From Streptomyces sp. cf386 (GTDB lineage: Bacteria > Actinomycetota > Actinomycetes > Streptomycetales > Streptomycetaceae), in NCBI RefSeq assembly GCF_900103585.1, contig NZ_FNHV01000004.1, positions 124,001 to 188,000 on the forward strand: a DNA stretch of 64,000 bases, given 5' to 3'. A model generated the notes under the pieces. It made no database searches. It had not been told where the DNA came from and worked only from the letters and a program-made list of their open reading frames with translations. Shown here one piece after another: positions 8,692-16,882 of this stretch. Every line of letters begins with the position of its first letter. Within the stretch, counting starts at the first letter, position 1. The position numbers and the translations under genes are program-made.

Positions 8692-9306
8692 TCACGGATG
8701 GTCGCTGCCCCACGGGTTCGGTGTGGGCTCGGCAGGGGTGCCGCACGCGCTCGTCGGCGGGAGGAGGCGCTGGGCGGCGACTCGGGTGGTGCCGAATGGT
8801 ATGTCCGCCGTTGTGGAGGCGGGCGTCAAGCGGGGTGCGGTGGCGGGGAGTTCGGTCTGCGTCAGGGGGACGCCCGGGTACGCCGCCATGAGGACGCCGG
8901 TGCAGTCGTCGCGTTCCGCCGGGGAGAGGCCCGCGGGGAAGCCGATGGTCCGGGACCTGCTTCCGTCGGTGTTCAGGCGGATGCGCAGGACTGACCTCAG
9001 GTCCGTCCCCGCCCTCGTGGCGGTGGCCTCCCAGAACTGGACCTGCACCGCGATCGGTTCGCACAGGGGCTCGCCGGTGTGCGAACCGATCACCACTGCC
9101 GCGTCCTCGGCCGCCGCCTCGTCGGGGAACGACACGGCCGTGCGCAGCCACTCCGCGCGCTTCTCGGCCGTCCAGCCGTCGGCCGCCCGGCAGGCGTCGG
9201 CGGCGACCTGTGTGCCGTCGGCCTTCTCCGCGCAGCCGGTTGTCAGCAGCGTCAGGGCCGCCGCCAGTGACGTCAACGACCCGTGGGCGAGCTGGGTCCT
9301 GGACAT
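8692..9306 (-). CDS. Secreted lipoprotein of unknown function
   Basis: A 204-residue protein starting at the ATG at 9306 after GAGGGAG. The N-terminus is a lipoprotein signal peptide: basic start, hydrophobic stretch, lipobox LLTTGC. The mature part has cysteines in DACRAADGW, EPLCEPI and DDCTG that could pair outside the cell. Residues about 60-110 alternate charged and hydrophobic residues as in a small alpha/beta sensor domain. I recognise no family. It converges on the JmjC gene and is divergent from the aminotransferase; functional linkage to either is not evident. Confidence 0.7.
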   Translation of the reverse strand: MSRTQLAHGSLTSLAAALTLLTTGCAEKADGTQVAADACRAADGWTAEKRAEWLRTAVSFPDEAAAEDAAVVIGSHTGEPLCEPIAVQVQFWEATATRAGTDLRSVLRIRLNTDGSRSRTIGFPAGLSPAERDDCTGVLMAAYPGVPLTQTELPATAPRLTPASTTADIPFGTTRVAAQRLLPPTSACGTPAEPTPNPWGSDHP

Positions 9307-9633
9307 GGTCTCCCTCGATCGGTGCGGGCGAGGCGCCGGCGGCCTCGCGGACTGAAGGCAGTCTTTGCGGAGCGCGGCGGCGGCTGGGGACCGGGAAGGG
9401 CCATGTGGCCGACTTGTGATCAACACACGCTTGTGGGGCCGGGCCGTCCGTCTTGCGGGAGTGGTTCCGACAGGGGCTCGGCGCGACTACTTGCTGGTAC
9501 AGGTGTGGCGGACCGGCAGTCTGTCGCCTGATTTCCCAATTGGTTGAACGTTTGTCGATTGCTGTCCACGATTCTCCTGTCAAGTGCCCGGAGGCACGAC
9601 TTCCGGCCCCGCCGCTGCAGAAGCGAGTCGAGC
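9307..9633. promoter_or_regulatory. Divergent intergenic region, lipoprotein / aminotransferase
   Basis: The 327 bases contain no convincing gene. The right half is less GC-rich and carries the TTGAAC/ATTCTCCTGTCAAG element listed separately, about 50 bases before the aminotransferase start. Promoters for both flanking genes must lie here. Confidence 0.5.
9544..9584 (+). promoter_or_regulatory. Composite motif shared with the 2-oxoacid dehydrogenase operon (copy 1)
   Basis: TTGAAC at 9544 and ATTCTCCTGTCAAG at 9571 are exactly 27 bases apart, start to start. The same two elements with the same spacing occur at 12996 and 13023. The half-sites TTGAAC and GTCAAG are near-inverted, as expected for a dimer operator. 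The Lrp/AsnC regulator encoded between the two operons is the obvious candidate ligand. Confidence 0.6.
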
Positions 9634-10680
9634 ATGGTGCGCGTCCGTTCGTCCCTGGCCCAATTGCCCGCCTACGTCCCCGGCCGAAAAATGCCCGGTG
9701 CGGTCGCGCTGGCCAGCAACGAGTCTCCGTACGGGCTGCTGCCCGGCGTCGCGGCGAGGCTCGCGGAACTGGCCGGCGGGGTGACGCGGTATCCCGACCT
9801 GAGTGCCACCGCACTCGTCCAGGCCCTCGCCGAGCACCACGATGTCGAGGCCGAGCGGATCGCGGTGGGCGCCGGTTCCTCGGAGGTCTGCGCACAGCTG
9901 CTGCACTCGGTCGTCGGGCCCGGCGACGAGGTCGTCTTCGGCTGGCGGTCCTTCGAGGCGTACCCGATCCTCACGGCGGTGGCGGGCGGTACGGCGGTGC
10001 AGGTCCCCCTGCGTGCCCACGGGCTGGACCTCGACGCCATGGCCGAGGCGATCAGCGACCGGACCCGGCTGGTCTTCGTCTGCAACCCCAACAACCCCAC
10101 CTCCACCGCGGTCGGCGAGCAGGCGCTGCGCGACTTCGCGGACCGGGTGCCCGAGGACGTACTGATCGTCGTCGACGAGGCGTACCGGGAGTACGCCGAC
10201 CCGGAGCTGGTCCCCGACGCCCTCGCGCTGCTCGGCGACCGGCCGAACGTGGTGGTGCTGCGGACCTTCTCCAAGGCGTACGGCCTGGCCGGGCTGCGGG
10301 TCGGCTACTGCGTGGGCCCGTCCGGCATCGCCGCGCCCGTCCGCAAGACCCAGATCCCGTTCAGCGTCAGCGCGCTCGCCCAGGAGGCCGCGAGGGTCGC
10401 CCTCGGCGAGCACGCGGAGGTCGTCCGGCGGGCCGCCCTCACGGTCGCCGAACGGGAGCGGGTGACCGAGCGGTTGCGTGCCATCGGCTTCCAAGTCCCC
10501 GACTCCCAGGCCAACTTCGTCTGGCTGCCGCTCGCCGGTGACAGCGGGGACTTCGCCCTGCACTGCCTCGGCGACGACGTCGTCGTGCGCCCGTTCGTCG
10601 GCGAGGGCGTCCGGGTGACGATCGGGCTGCGGGCGGAGAACGACGCCCTGCTCGCGCTCGCCGCGAGCTGGAGGGGCTGA
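9634..10680 (+). CDS. HisC-like class I/II aminotransferase (aromatic amino acid type)
   Basis: A 348-residue PLP enzyme. The ATG at 9634 gives the family's standard N-terminus (LPAYVPGRKMPGAVALASNE). Active-site features are NPNNPT (151-156), DEAY (181-184) and the Schiff-base lysine K214 in TFSKAYGLAGLRVGY. The family includes histidinol-phosphate aminotransferase, but the absence of other his genes and the neighbours favour the aromatic aminotransferase branch, interconverting phenylalanine or tyrosine and the 2-oxo acid. It ends 5 bases before the PaaN-like gene, so the two are coupled. A motif shared with the dehydrogenase operon lies upstream. Substrate preference is inferred from context only. 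Confidence 0.85.
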   Translation: MVRVRSSLAQLPAYVPGRKMPGAVALASNESPYGLLPGVAARLAELAGGVTRYPDLSATALVQALAEHHDVEAERIAVGAGSSEVCAQLLHSVVGPGDEVVFGWRSFEAYPILTAVAGGTAVQVPLRAHGLDLDAMAEAISDRTRLVFVCNPNNPTSTAVGEQALRDFADRVPEDVLIVVDEAYREYADPELVPDALALLGDRPNVVVLRTFSKAYGLAGLRVGYCVGPSGIAAPVRKTQIPFSVSALAQEAARVALGEHAEVVRRAALTVAERERVTERLRAIGFQVPDSQANFVWLPLAGDSGDFALHCLGDDVVVRPFVGEGVRVTIGLRAENDALLALAASWRG

Positions 10681-10685
10681 CGGCC

Positions 10686-12371
10686 ATGCGTGTGGGGCCG
10701 TACGAGCGGCATCGCGAGCTGCTCCAGCAGGCGGTACGGGCCGTGGCGGCCGGCGAGTGCTGCGCACCGTTCACCCGCGCGGGGCGGGGCGGCACCGATG
10801 CGGGCATGAGGTCGACACGGACCGCGGAGAAGGTGTTCGGCTCGCTGCTGGGCCGCGCCTTCGAGCTCGGCCAGCCCGGTGAACTCGGCCGGGTGTGCAC
10901 CGAGTCCTCGCCGTACGGCATCGCCATGGACATCGGCTATGAGCGGTGCGACCCCGCTGCGCTGGTCGCGGCCGCCGGCCGGGCGATGGCCGGCTGGCGG
11001 GCCGCCGGGCCGTACGAGCGGGCCGGGGTGGCGGTGGAGATACTGCGCCGGCTGAACACCCGCAGCCATGAGCTGGCGCTCGCCGTGCACCACACCACGG
11101 GCCGGTCCCTTGCGGCCGCCTTCCGGGCTGCCGGGCCGCCCGCCCAGGACCGCGCACTGGAGGTGGTGGCCCGCGCCTTCGCCGAGTCGGAGCGCGTTCC
11201 CGCGGACCTGCGCTGGGAGCGTCCGAGCCGACGCAAGGAACCGCTGGCGATGACGGGCACCTGCGCCCTGGCGCCGCGCGGTGTGTCGCTGCTCGTCGGC
11301 TGCCCCGACCATCCGACCTGGAACGGCTGGCCGGGCCTGTTCGCCAGCCTGGTGACCGGCAACCCGGTGATCGTGGCCCCGCATCCCAGGTCCGTGCTGC
11401 CGCTGGCGATCACCGTGCGCGTCGCGCGGCAGGTGCTGGCGGAGGCCGGACACGACCCCGACCTCGTCACCCTGGCGGTGGCGGCACCCGGGGAACCCCT
11501 GCGGCAGCGGCTGGCCACGGACCCGGCGGTGCGCGTCGTCGACTTCACCGGTCCGGCCCGGTTCGCCGACTGGTTGGAGCAACACGCCCGGCAGGCCGTC
11601 GTGTTCGCCCAACGGACCGGACTGAACACCGTGGTCCTCGACTCCACCGGGGACTACCGGGGCCTGCTGCACGGCCTCGCGCTCTCCCTGTGCCTGTGCA
11701 ACGGAACGGTCCGTACGACACCGCAGAACATCCTGGTGCCCGCGACGGGCATCGCGACCGACGAGGGGCGCAAGACCCTCCGGGACCTCGGCGCCGACCT
11801 CGGCGAGGCCGTCGACCGGCTGCTCGGGCACCCGGCACGCGTGGCGAGGCTGGTGGGCGCGATCGTCGACGACGAGGTGCGCACGGAGCTGACGCAGGCC
11901 GCGCGACACGGCGCGGTGGTGCACGCCTCCGGGGCGCTGCACCATCCGGACCATCCCGACGCCGACCTGCGCAGCCCGCTCGTGGTCCGGTTGGGGGCGC
12001 GGGACGAACGGGCCTACGCCCGGGAGTGGCCCGGACCGGTCTCCTTCCTGGTGGGCACCGACTCGACCTCGCACAGCCTGGAGATCTTCCGCCGTACGGC
12101 CGGCCGCCACGGTGCGCTGTTCGCCGTGGTGCACTCGACCGACCCGCTGGTGCTGGCGGCCACCGAGGCGGCGGCGCTGGACGCCGGGGTCCACCTGGTG
12201 GAGAACCTCGCCGACGACCTGCCCGCCGACCCCTCCTCGGCCGCGCCCGAACCGCCGGGCGGCGGCGCGCACTTCGTCACCGGACGGTTCCGGGTGGTGC
12301 GCTCGCGCGGCCGCCTCGCCCCTGCCGTACGCCCGCCCGTGCGCGACCCTGAGGAACTCGTCGGCGCCTGA
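10686..12371 (+). CDS. PaaN-like aldehyde dehydrogenase homologue lacking catalytic residues
   Basis: A 561-residue member of the PaaN branch of aldehyde dehydrogenases. It aligns without gaps to the intact PaaN at 16883 through the core ([34 protein letters not shown]). The nucleophile context GQMCTTPQN is GTVRTTPQN here, so Cys343 is Arg343. The general-base context TEKAGLN is AQRTGLN, so Glu309 is Gln309. Without both residues, aldehyde oxidation should be impossible. The last 50 residues also diverge from PaaN, losing the [13 protein letters not shown] segment. The frame is intact with normal codon use, so it is a maintained gene. It is translationally coupled to the aminotransferase. A structural, regulatory or acyl-CoA-binding role is possible. 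Confidence 0.8.
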   Translation: MRVGPYERHRELLQQAVRAVAAGECCAPFTRAGRGGTDAGMRSTRTAEKVFGSLLGRAFELGQPGELGRVCTESSPYGIAMDIGYERCDPAALVAAAGRAMAGWRAAGPYERAGVAVEILRRLNTRSHELALAVHHTTGRSLAAAFRAAGPPAQDRALEVVARAFAESERVPADLRWERPSRRKEPLAMTGTCALAPRGVSLLVGCPDHPTWNGWPGLFASLVTGNPVIVAPHPRSVLPLAITVRVARQVLAEAGHDPDLVTLAVAAPGEPLRQRLATDPAVRVVDFTGPARFADWLEQHARQAVVFAQRTGLNTVVLDSTGDYRGLLHGLALSLCLCNGTVRTTPQNILVPATGIATDEGRKTLRDLGADLGEAVDRLLGHPARVARLVGAIVDDEVRTELTQAARHGAVVHASGALHHPDHPDADLRSPLVVRLGARDERAYAREWPGPVSFLVGTDSTSHSLEIFRRTAGRHGALFAVVHSTDPLVLAATEAAALDAGVHLVENLADDLPADPSSAAPEPPGGGAHFVTGRFRVVRSRGRLAPAVRPPVRDPEELVGA

Positions 12372-12400
12372 CGGGCCGGCCGGTACCTGCGGTCGGCCCG
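12372..12400. terminator. Hairpin between convergent genes
   Basis: A 10-base stem (CGGGCCGGCC pairing with GGTCGGCCCG, one G-T pair) with a 9-base loop starts one base after the PaaN-like stop codon. It lies before the convergent Lrp gene. Its position suggests a bidirectional terminator. No T-run follows, as is common in high-GC actinobacteria. Confidence 0.5.
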
Positions 12401-12440
12401 GTACCCCGGGCAGCGCGGTCGAGGCCGGCCGGCACTTCGG

Positions 12441-12941
12441 TCAGCCCGTCCAGTCCGCCCCGCGCCCGCGCACCTCGTCGAACACCAGCCAGGTCCGTGT
12501 CGAACGCACCCCGGGAACGCCCTGGATGCTCTCCAGCACGACCGAGCGCAACGCCTCGTTGTCCGGCGCGCGCACCAGCACCAGGACGTCGAAGTCGCCC
12601 GTCACCAGGGAGACATGCTCCACGTACGGGATGTCGCGCAGCTCGCGCGAGATGTCCCGCCAGGCGGCCTGCTCGGTGCTCAACGTGATGTAGGCGCTCG
12701 TGCCGAGGCCGGCCCGCTTGGGGTTGAGCTGCGCGGTGAAGCCGGTGATCACCCCCTCGGCCATCAGCCTGCCGATGCGTGTGTAGGCGTTGGCGCGCGA
12801 GATGTGCACCTGCTCGGCCAGCGCACGGACCGACTGGCGGGCGTCCTTCAGCAGCCGGGCCAGGATCTGGCGGTCGGTGTCGTCGAGTGGGACGGCAGTT
12901 CGTCCGGGCACGGGCCCCTCCGGCGAGTCCATCTCAGACAC
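12441..12941 (-). CDS. Lrp/AsnC-family transcriptional regulator
   Basis: A 166-residue regulator. I chose the GTG at 12941 because GGAG precedes it by a few bases; starts at 12971 and 12932 have poorer ribosome sites. The N-terminal helix-turn-helix (LDDTDRQILARLLKDARQSVRALAEQVHISRANAYTRI is split across residues about 20-57) is followed by the RAM effector domain (VTGDFDVLVLVRAPDNEAL). Proteins of this family sense amino acids, and Pseudomonas BkdR controls branched-chain dehydrogenase genes in the same arrangement. It is divergent from the E1 alpha gene and convergent with the aminotransferase operon, both of which carry the same spaced motif upstream. It is the likely local regulator. Confidence 0.9.
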   Translation of the reverse strand: MSEMDSPEGPVPGRTAVPLDDTDRQILARLLKDARQSVRALAEQVHISRANAYTRIGRLMAEGVITGFTAQLNPKRAGLGTSAYITLSTEQAAWRDISRELRDIPYVEHVSLVTGDFDVLVLVRAPDNEALRSVVLESIQGVPGVRSTRTWLVFDEVRGRGADWTG

Positions 12942-12995
12942 ATTGCTCTCCAGGACATTGGGATTCGGCACTTCATCTGCGGTTCACGCGAAGTC

Positions 12996-13036
12996 TTGAA
13001 CACATATTCCCTCGTCGTCACCATTCTCCTGTCAAG
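12996..13036 (+). promoter_or_regulatory. Composite motif shared with the aminotransferase operon (copy 2)
   Basis: TTGAAC at 12996 and ATTCTCCTGTCAAG at 13023 repeat the arrangement at 9544-9584, again with 27 bases start to start; the 21 intervening bases differ. It lies between the divergent Lrp and E1 alpha genes, 26 bases before the E1 alpha ATG, where an Lrp-type autoregulator would bind. The outer T/G/A-rich half-sites resemble inverted repeats. Confidence 0.65.
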
Positions 13037-13061
13037 CGTCCAGAGAAAGCGAGTGCCCTCC

Positions 13062-14183
13062 ATGTCCGTGAAGAGCCTCCGACAGACGGTCCAGGGCCTC
13101 CTGCCGTCCCTCACCCCGGTGCGGTTCGTGGCCGAGGACGGCACCCCCGTGGCCAAGCCCCCGGCCGACTACCGTGAGCCTTCGGTGGAGGCCCTGCGCG
13201 AGGCCTACCGGCGGATGGTCCTGGGGCGCCGCTTCGACACCCAGGCCACCGCGCTCACCAAGCAGGGCCGGCTCGCCGTCTACCCGTCCAGCCGGGGGCA
13301 GGAGGCCTGCCAGATCGGCGCCGTGCTCGCACTGCGCCCGGACGACTGGCTGTTCCCGACCTACCGGGACTCCGTCGCCCTGGTCACCCGAGGCATCGAC
13401 CCGGTCGAGGTGCTCACCCTGCTGCGCGGCGACTGGCACTGCGGCTACGACCCGGCCGCCACCCGCGTCTCCCCCCAGTGCACCCCGCTGGCCACCCAGG
13501 TGCTGCACGCCACCGGCATGGCGGAGGCGCAGCGCCGCAAGGGCGAGGACGGCGTGGCGATGGCCCTGATCGGCGACGGCGCCACCAGCGAGGGCGACTT
13601 CCACGAGGCGCTGAACTTCGCCGCCGTCCTCCGCGCGCCGGTCGTCTTCTTCGTCCAGAACAACAAGTACGCGATCTCCGTCCCGCTGGCCCGGCAGACC
13701 GCGGCGCCCGCCCTCGCCTACAAGGGCATCGGCTACGGGGTGCGCTCCGAGCAGGTCGACGGCAACGACCTGGTCGCCGTGCTCGCGGTGCTCACCGACG
13801 CCGTCGCGCACGCCCGCGCCGGGCACGGCCCCGTCCTGGTCGAGGCGCACACCTACCGCATGGACGCGCACACCAACGCCGACGACGCGACCCGCTACCG
13901 CGACGCCGAGGAGGTCGAGCGCTGGGGCGCCGCGGACCCCCTCAGCCGGCTGGAGGCACACCTGCGGGGCCGTGGCGCCCTCACCGACGCCGACGCGGCG
14001 GCGGCACGGCAGGAGGCGGAAGCCCTGGCCGCGGACCTGCGCACCCGCATGAACGAGGACACCACCGCCGACCCGATGGAGCTCTTCGATCACGTCTACG
14101 CCGAGCCCACCCCGCAACTGCTGGAGCAGCGCGCCCAGTTGGCGGCCGAGCTCGCCGAGACCGCCCTGACTCAGGAGGACTGA
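13062..14183 (+). CDS. bkdA: Branched-chain-type 2-oxoacid dehydrogenase E1 alpha
   Basis: A 373-residue thiamine-diphosphate subunit. The ATG at 13062 is preferred; an in-frame GTG at 13053 is a second option. Residues 171-201 are the TPP-binding motif, beginning GDGATSEGDFH and ending NN. RFDTQATALTKQGRLAVYPSSRGQEA is the usual E1 alpha entry region (residues 57-82). With E1 beta it decarboxylates a 2-oxo acid and reductively acylates the E2 lipoyl domain. The subunits match branched-chain complexes rather than the single-chain pyruvate E1. Its position between an aromatic-type aminotransferase and a PaaN gene leaves phenylpyruvate open as substrate. A 42-base exact inverted copy of bases 13497-13538 lies at 19046-19087. 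Confidence 0.9.
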   Translation: MSVKSLRQTVQGLLPSLTPVRFVAEDGTPVAKPPADYREPSVEALREAYRRMVLGRRFDTQATALTKQGRLAVYPSSRGQEACQIGAVLALRPDDWLFPTYRDSVALVTRGIDPVEVLTLLRGDWHCGYDPAATRVSPQCTPLATQVLHATGMAEAQRRKGEDGVAMALIGDGATSEGDFHEALNFAAVLRAPVVFFVQNNKYAISVPLARQTAAPALAYKGIGYGVRSEQVDGNDLVAVLAVLTDAVAHARAGHGPVLVEAHTYRMDAHTNADDATRYRDAEEVERWGAADPLSRLEAHLRGRGALTDADAAAARQEAEALAADLRTRMNEDTTADPMELFDHVYAEPTPQLLEQRAQLAAELAETALTQED

Positions 14184-14186
14184 CCC

Positions 14187-15224
14187 ATGGCCGAGACCAC
14201 CCAGGCCACCAAGGTCACGATGGCGCAGGCGCTGAACACCGCGCTGCGCGACGCACTGCGCGAGGACGACCGCGTGCTCGTCTTCGGCGAGGACGTCGGC
14301 CCGCTCGGCGGCGTCTTCCGCATCACCGACGGACTGACCCGCGACTTCGGCGAGGAGAGGTGTTTCGACACCCCGCTCGCGGAGGCCGGCATCGTCGGAC
14401 TCGCCGTCGGCATGGCGATGGGCGGCTTCCGGCCCGTGGTGGAGATGCAGTTCGACGCCTTCGCCTACCCGGCGTTCGAGCAGATCGCCTCCCACGTCGC
14501 CAAGCTGCGCAACCGCACCCGGGGACGGCTCACGCTGCCCATGGTGATCCGCGTCCCCTACGCGGGCGGGATCGGCGGAGTCGAGCACCACTGCGACTCC
14601 AGCGAGGCCTACTACGCGCACACCCCCGGCCTGAAGGTCGTCACCCCGGCGACGGCCGAGGACGCGTACTGGCTGCTGCGCGACGCCATCGCCGACCCCG
14701 ACCCGGTGGTCTTCCTGGAGCCGAAGAAGCTGTACTGGTCGAGGGAGGACACCGACCTGGAGCGGCGCGGTGCGCTGCCGTTCGGGCGGGCCGCCGTACG
14801 GCGGGAGGGCCGTGACGCCACCCTCGTCGCCTACGGGCCGTCGGTCCCTGTGGCGCTGGCCGCGGCCGAGGCCGCGGCGGCCGAGGGTATCGAGCTTGAG
14901 GTCGTCGACCTGCGCACGATCGTCCCCTTCGACGACGAGACGGTGACGGCTTCCGTACGACGGACCGGGCGCTGTGTGGTCGTGCAGGAGGCACAGGGCT
15001 TCGCCGGGGTCGGGGCGGAGATCGCCGCGCGCGTCCAGGAACGCTGCTTCCACTCGCTGGCCGCACCTGTTCTGAGGGTCTCCGGGTTCGACATCCCTTA
15101 TCCGCCACCGAAGCTGGAGCACGCGCATCTGCCCGGCGTCGACCGGGTCCTCGACGCCGTCGACCGCCTCCAGTTCGGCGACGAACCTGACACCCGGCAT
15201 CTGCTGAAGGGATCGCTCGCATGA
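14187..15224 (+). CDS. bkdB: 2-Oxoacid dehydrogenase E1 beta
   Basis: A 345-residue transketolase-like beta subunit starting 3 bases after the E1 alpha stop, behind CAGGAGGAC. The N-terminal pyrimidine-binding region (MAQALNTALRDALREDDRVLVFGEDVG, residues about 11-37) carries the conserved glutamate that activates the TPP ring. The C-terminal half shows AYGPSVPVAL and the VVDLRTIVPFD motif of the family. It pairs with E1 alpha to form the alpha2beta2 decarboxylase. Its last bases overlap the E2 start (ATGA), so subunit stoichiometry is set by translational coupling. Confidence 0.92.
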   Translation: MAETTQATKVTMAQALNTALRDALREDDRVLVFGEDVGPLGGVFRITDGLTRDFGEERCFDTPLAEAGIVGLAVGMAMGGFRPVVEMQFDAFAYPAFEQIASHVAKLRNRTRGRLTLPMVIRVPYAGGIGGVEHHCDSSEAYYAHTPGLKVVTPATAEDAYWLLRDAIADPDPVVFLEPKKLYWSREDTDLERRGALPFGRAAVRREGRDATLVAYGPSVPVALAAAEAAAAEGIELEVVDLRTIVPFDDETVTASVRRTGRCVVVQEAQGFAGVGAEIAARVQERCFHSLAAPVLRVSGFDIPYPPPKLEHAHLPGVDRVLDAVDRLQFGDEPDTRHLLKGSLA

Positions 15225-16735
15225 CCACGGCAACGAGCCTGGAGCAGCTGTTCCGGCTGCCCGACCTCGGCGAAGGGCTGACCGAGGCGGAGATCGTCGA
15301 GTGGAAGGTCGCCGTCGGCGACACCGTGACCGTCGACCAGCTCGTGGTCGAGGTCGAGACCGCCAAGGCCGCGGTCGAGGTGCCGGTCCCGTACGCGGGC
15401 ACCGTGCTCCGGCTGCACGCGGAGGCGGGCACGGCGCTGGCGGTGGGGGAGCCGCTGATCACCGTAGGGGTGGGCGCCCCCGCCGGGGCCGACGGGTCCG
15501 CCTGCGGGCCCCGGCCCGAGGAGGCGGGTGGCGCACCGGAGCCGGTGGTGCCGGCCGACGCGGCGGCGGAGCGTTACCGGGAGGAGGAACAGGCCGGATC
15601 CGGCAATGTGCTGATCGGCTACGGCACCGGCCACGGCCCCACGACCTCGCGCCGCCGCCGTCGGCGCGCCGCAGCGGCAGCGGACCCGTCCGCGAGCGCC
15701 GTGCCCGCCGGAGCCGCCCGGAGCGCCAGTGCCGCGCAGCGATCCGGCGCGGTCGACAGCGCCGCACCGGTCGGCGGCGCCGTATCCGCGTCGCACGCCG
15801 CCCCCGACACCGCGGCCGCCACCGCATTGCACGCCCCCCGGGCGATCTCGCCCCTCGTACGGAGGATGGCCCGGGACCACGGCGTCGACCTCACCGGCGT
15901 GTCACCGTCCGGTCCGGCGGGAGTCGTCCTCAGAAGGGACGTCGAGCAGGCCATCGCCCGGGCCGGGCAGACCGCGAGCCCGAACCCGGCCGACAGGGCC
16001 GCGGCCCCCGCCCCCGCATCGCAGGAGCCGACCACGGCGGCCGGCCCCGAGCGCATCCCCCTGCGCGGAGTCCGCCGCGCCGTCGCCGACAAGCTCTCCC
16101 GCAGCCGGACCGAGATCCCCGACGCCACCACCTGGGTCGACGTGGACGCGACCGGGCTGCTCGAGGCCAAGAAGGCGCTGGAGTCCGCCGGATCCGGCAC
16201 CCGCATCGGCCTGCTGGCGCTGTTCGCCCGTATCTGTGTCGCCGGACTGCGCCGCTTCCCCGAGCTGAATTCCACCGTCGACACCGAGCGCCGGGAGATC
16301 CTCCGCTACGACGAGGTGCACCTGGGCTTCGCCGCCCAGACCGAACGCGGGCTGGTCGTCCCGGTCGTCCGCGACGCCCACCTCATGACGACCGTCCAAC
16401 TGGCTGCCGAACTCGCCAGGTTGACCGAGCTCGCCCGCGGCGGGAACCTGCCGCCGCACGCGCTGACCGGAGGCACCTTCACCCTCAACAACTACGGGGT
16501 GTTCGGCGTCGACGGATCCACACCGATCATCAACCACCCGGAGGCCGCCCTCCTCGGCGTGGGCCGCCTCGTCGACAAACCCTGGGTCGTGGACGGCCAG
16601 TTGACGGTCCGCAAGGTCACACAGCTCTCCTTCAGCTTCGACCACAGGGTCTGCGACGGCGGAGTGGCCGGTGGCTTCCTGCGCTTCGTGGCCGACTGCG
16701 TGGAGCGCCCGGCGATCCTGCTCGCGGACGTCTGA
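15221..16735 (+). CDS. bkdC: 2-Oxoacid dehydrogenase E2, dihydrolipoamide acyltransferase
   Basis: A 504-residue E2. The N-terminal lipoyl domain carries the lipoylated lysine K49 in VEVETAKAAVEV. Long alanine/proline linkers follow, one with an unusual arginine run near residue 145. A peripheral-subunit-binding domain lies at about 205-242 (ISPLVRRMARDHGVDL). The acyltransferase core ends with the DHRxxDG active site at 474-480. There is only one lipoyl domain. It transfers the acyl group made by E1 to CoA. No E3 gene is in this operon or window, so a shared dihydrolipoamide dehydrogenase must be encoded elsewhere. The E2 core tolerates branched or aryl acyl groups in related complexes. Confidence 0.92.
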   Translation: MTTATSLEQLFRLPDLGEGLTEAEIVEWKVAVGDTVTVDQLVVEVETAKAAVEVPVPYAGTVLRLHAEAGTALAVGEPLITVGVGAPAGADGSACGPRPEEAGGAPEPVVPADAAAERYREEEQAGSGNVLIGYGTGHGPTTSRRRRRRAAAAADPSASAVPAGAARSASAAQRSGAVDSAAPVGGAVSASHAAPDTAAATALHAPRAISPLVRRMARDHGVDLTGVSPSGPAGVVLRRDVEQAIARAGQTASPNPADRAAAPAPASQEPTTAAGPERIPLRGVRRAVADKLSRSRTEIPDATTWVDVDATGLLEAKKALESAGSGTRIGLLALFARICVAGLRRFPELNSTVDTERREILRYDEVHLGFAAQTERGLVVPVVRDAHLMTTVQLAAELARLTELARGGNLPPHALTGGTFTLNNYGVFGVDGSTPIINHPEAALLGVGRLVDKPWVVDGQLTVRKVTQLSFSFDHRVCDGGVAGGFLRFVADCVERPAILLADV

Positions 16736-16856
16736 TCCGCCGACCTCACCCGTAGGCCCTCGGCCTGGCCCATCACTCCTCAGCCCGTCGCCTCTCCGTC
16801 CCTGACCCGCAGCCCTTCCGTGCATCCGCCCCTGGGCGGACTGCGTCCACCGATCC

Positions 16857-16870
16857 ACCGAACGTTCGGC
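16857..16870. promoter_or_regulatory. PaaR-like operator upstream of the second paaN
   Basis: ACCGAACGTTCGGC fits ACCG-NN-CG-NN-CGGT at 13 of 14 positions and contains a perfect 12-base palindrome. It sits 12 bases before the PaaN start codon, overlapping the approach to the ribosome site, where a bound TetR dimer would block transcription. Matching sites lie at 37608 and 43075 in the main paa cluster. Confidence 0.65.
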
Positions 16871-16882
16871 CAGGAGTTCCCG

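Noticed and set aside
10305-12272. 655-codon minus-strand frame opposite the PaaN-like gene
   Set aside because: The plus strand encodes a clear aldehyde dehydrogenase fold here. The minus translation is glycine/arginine/glutamine-rich without domains, as expected for the antisense of a GC-rich gene.
13032-15233. 733-codon minus-strand frame across E1 alpha and E1 beta
   Set aside because: It spans two real genes in antisense and shows no recognisable motif.
15640-15680. Arginine-rich stretch in the E2 protein as a possible frameshift or nuclear-localisation-like signal
   Set aside because: The frame continues into a correct subunit-binding and catalytic domain, so this is merely an unusual linker.
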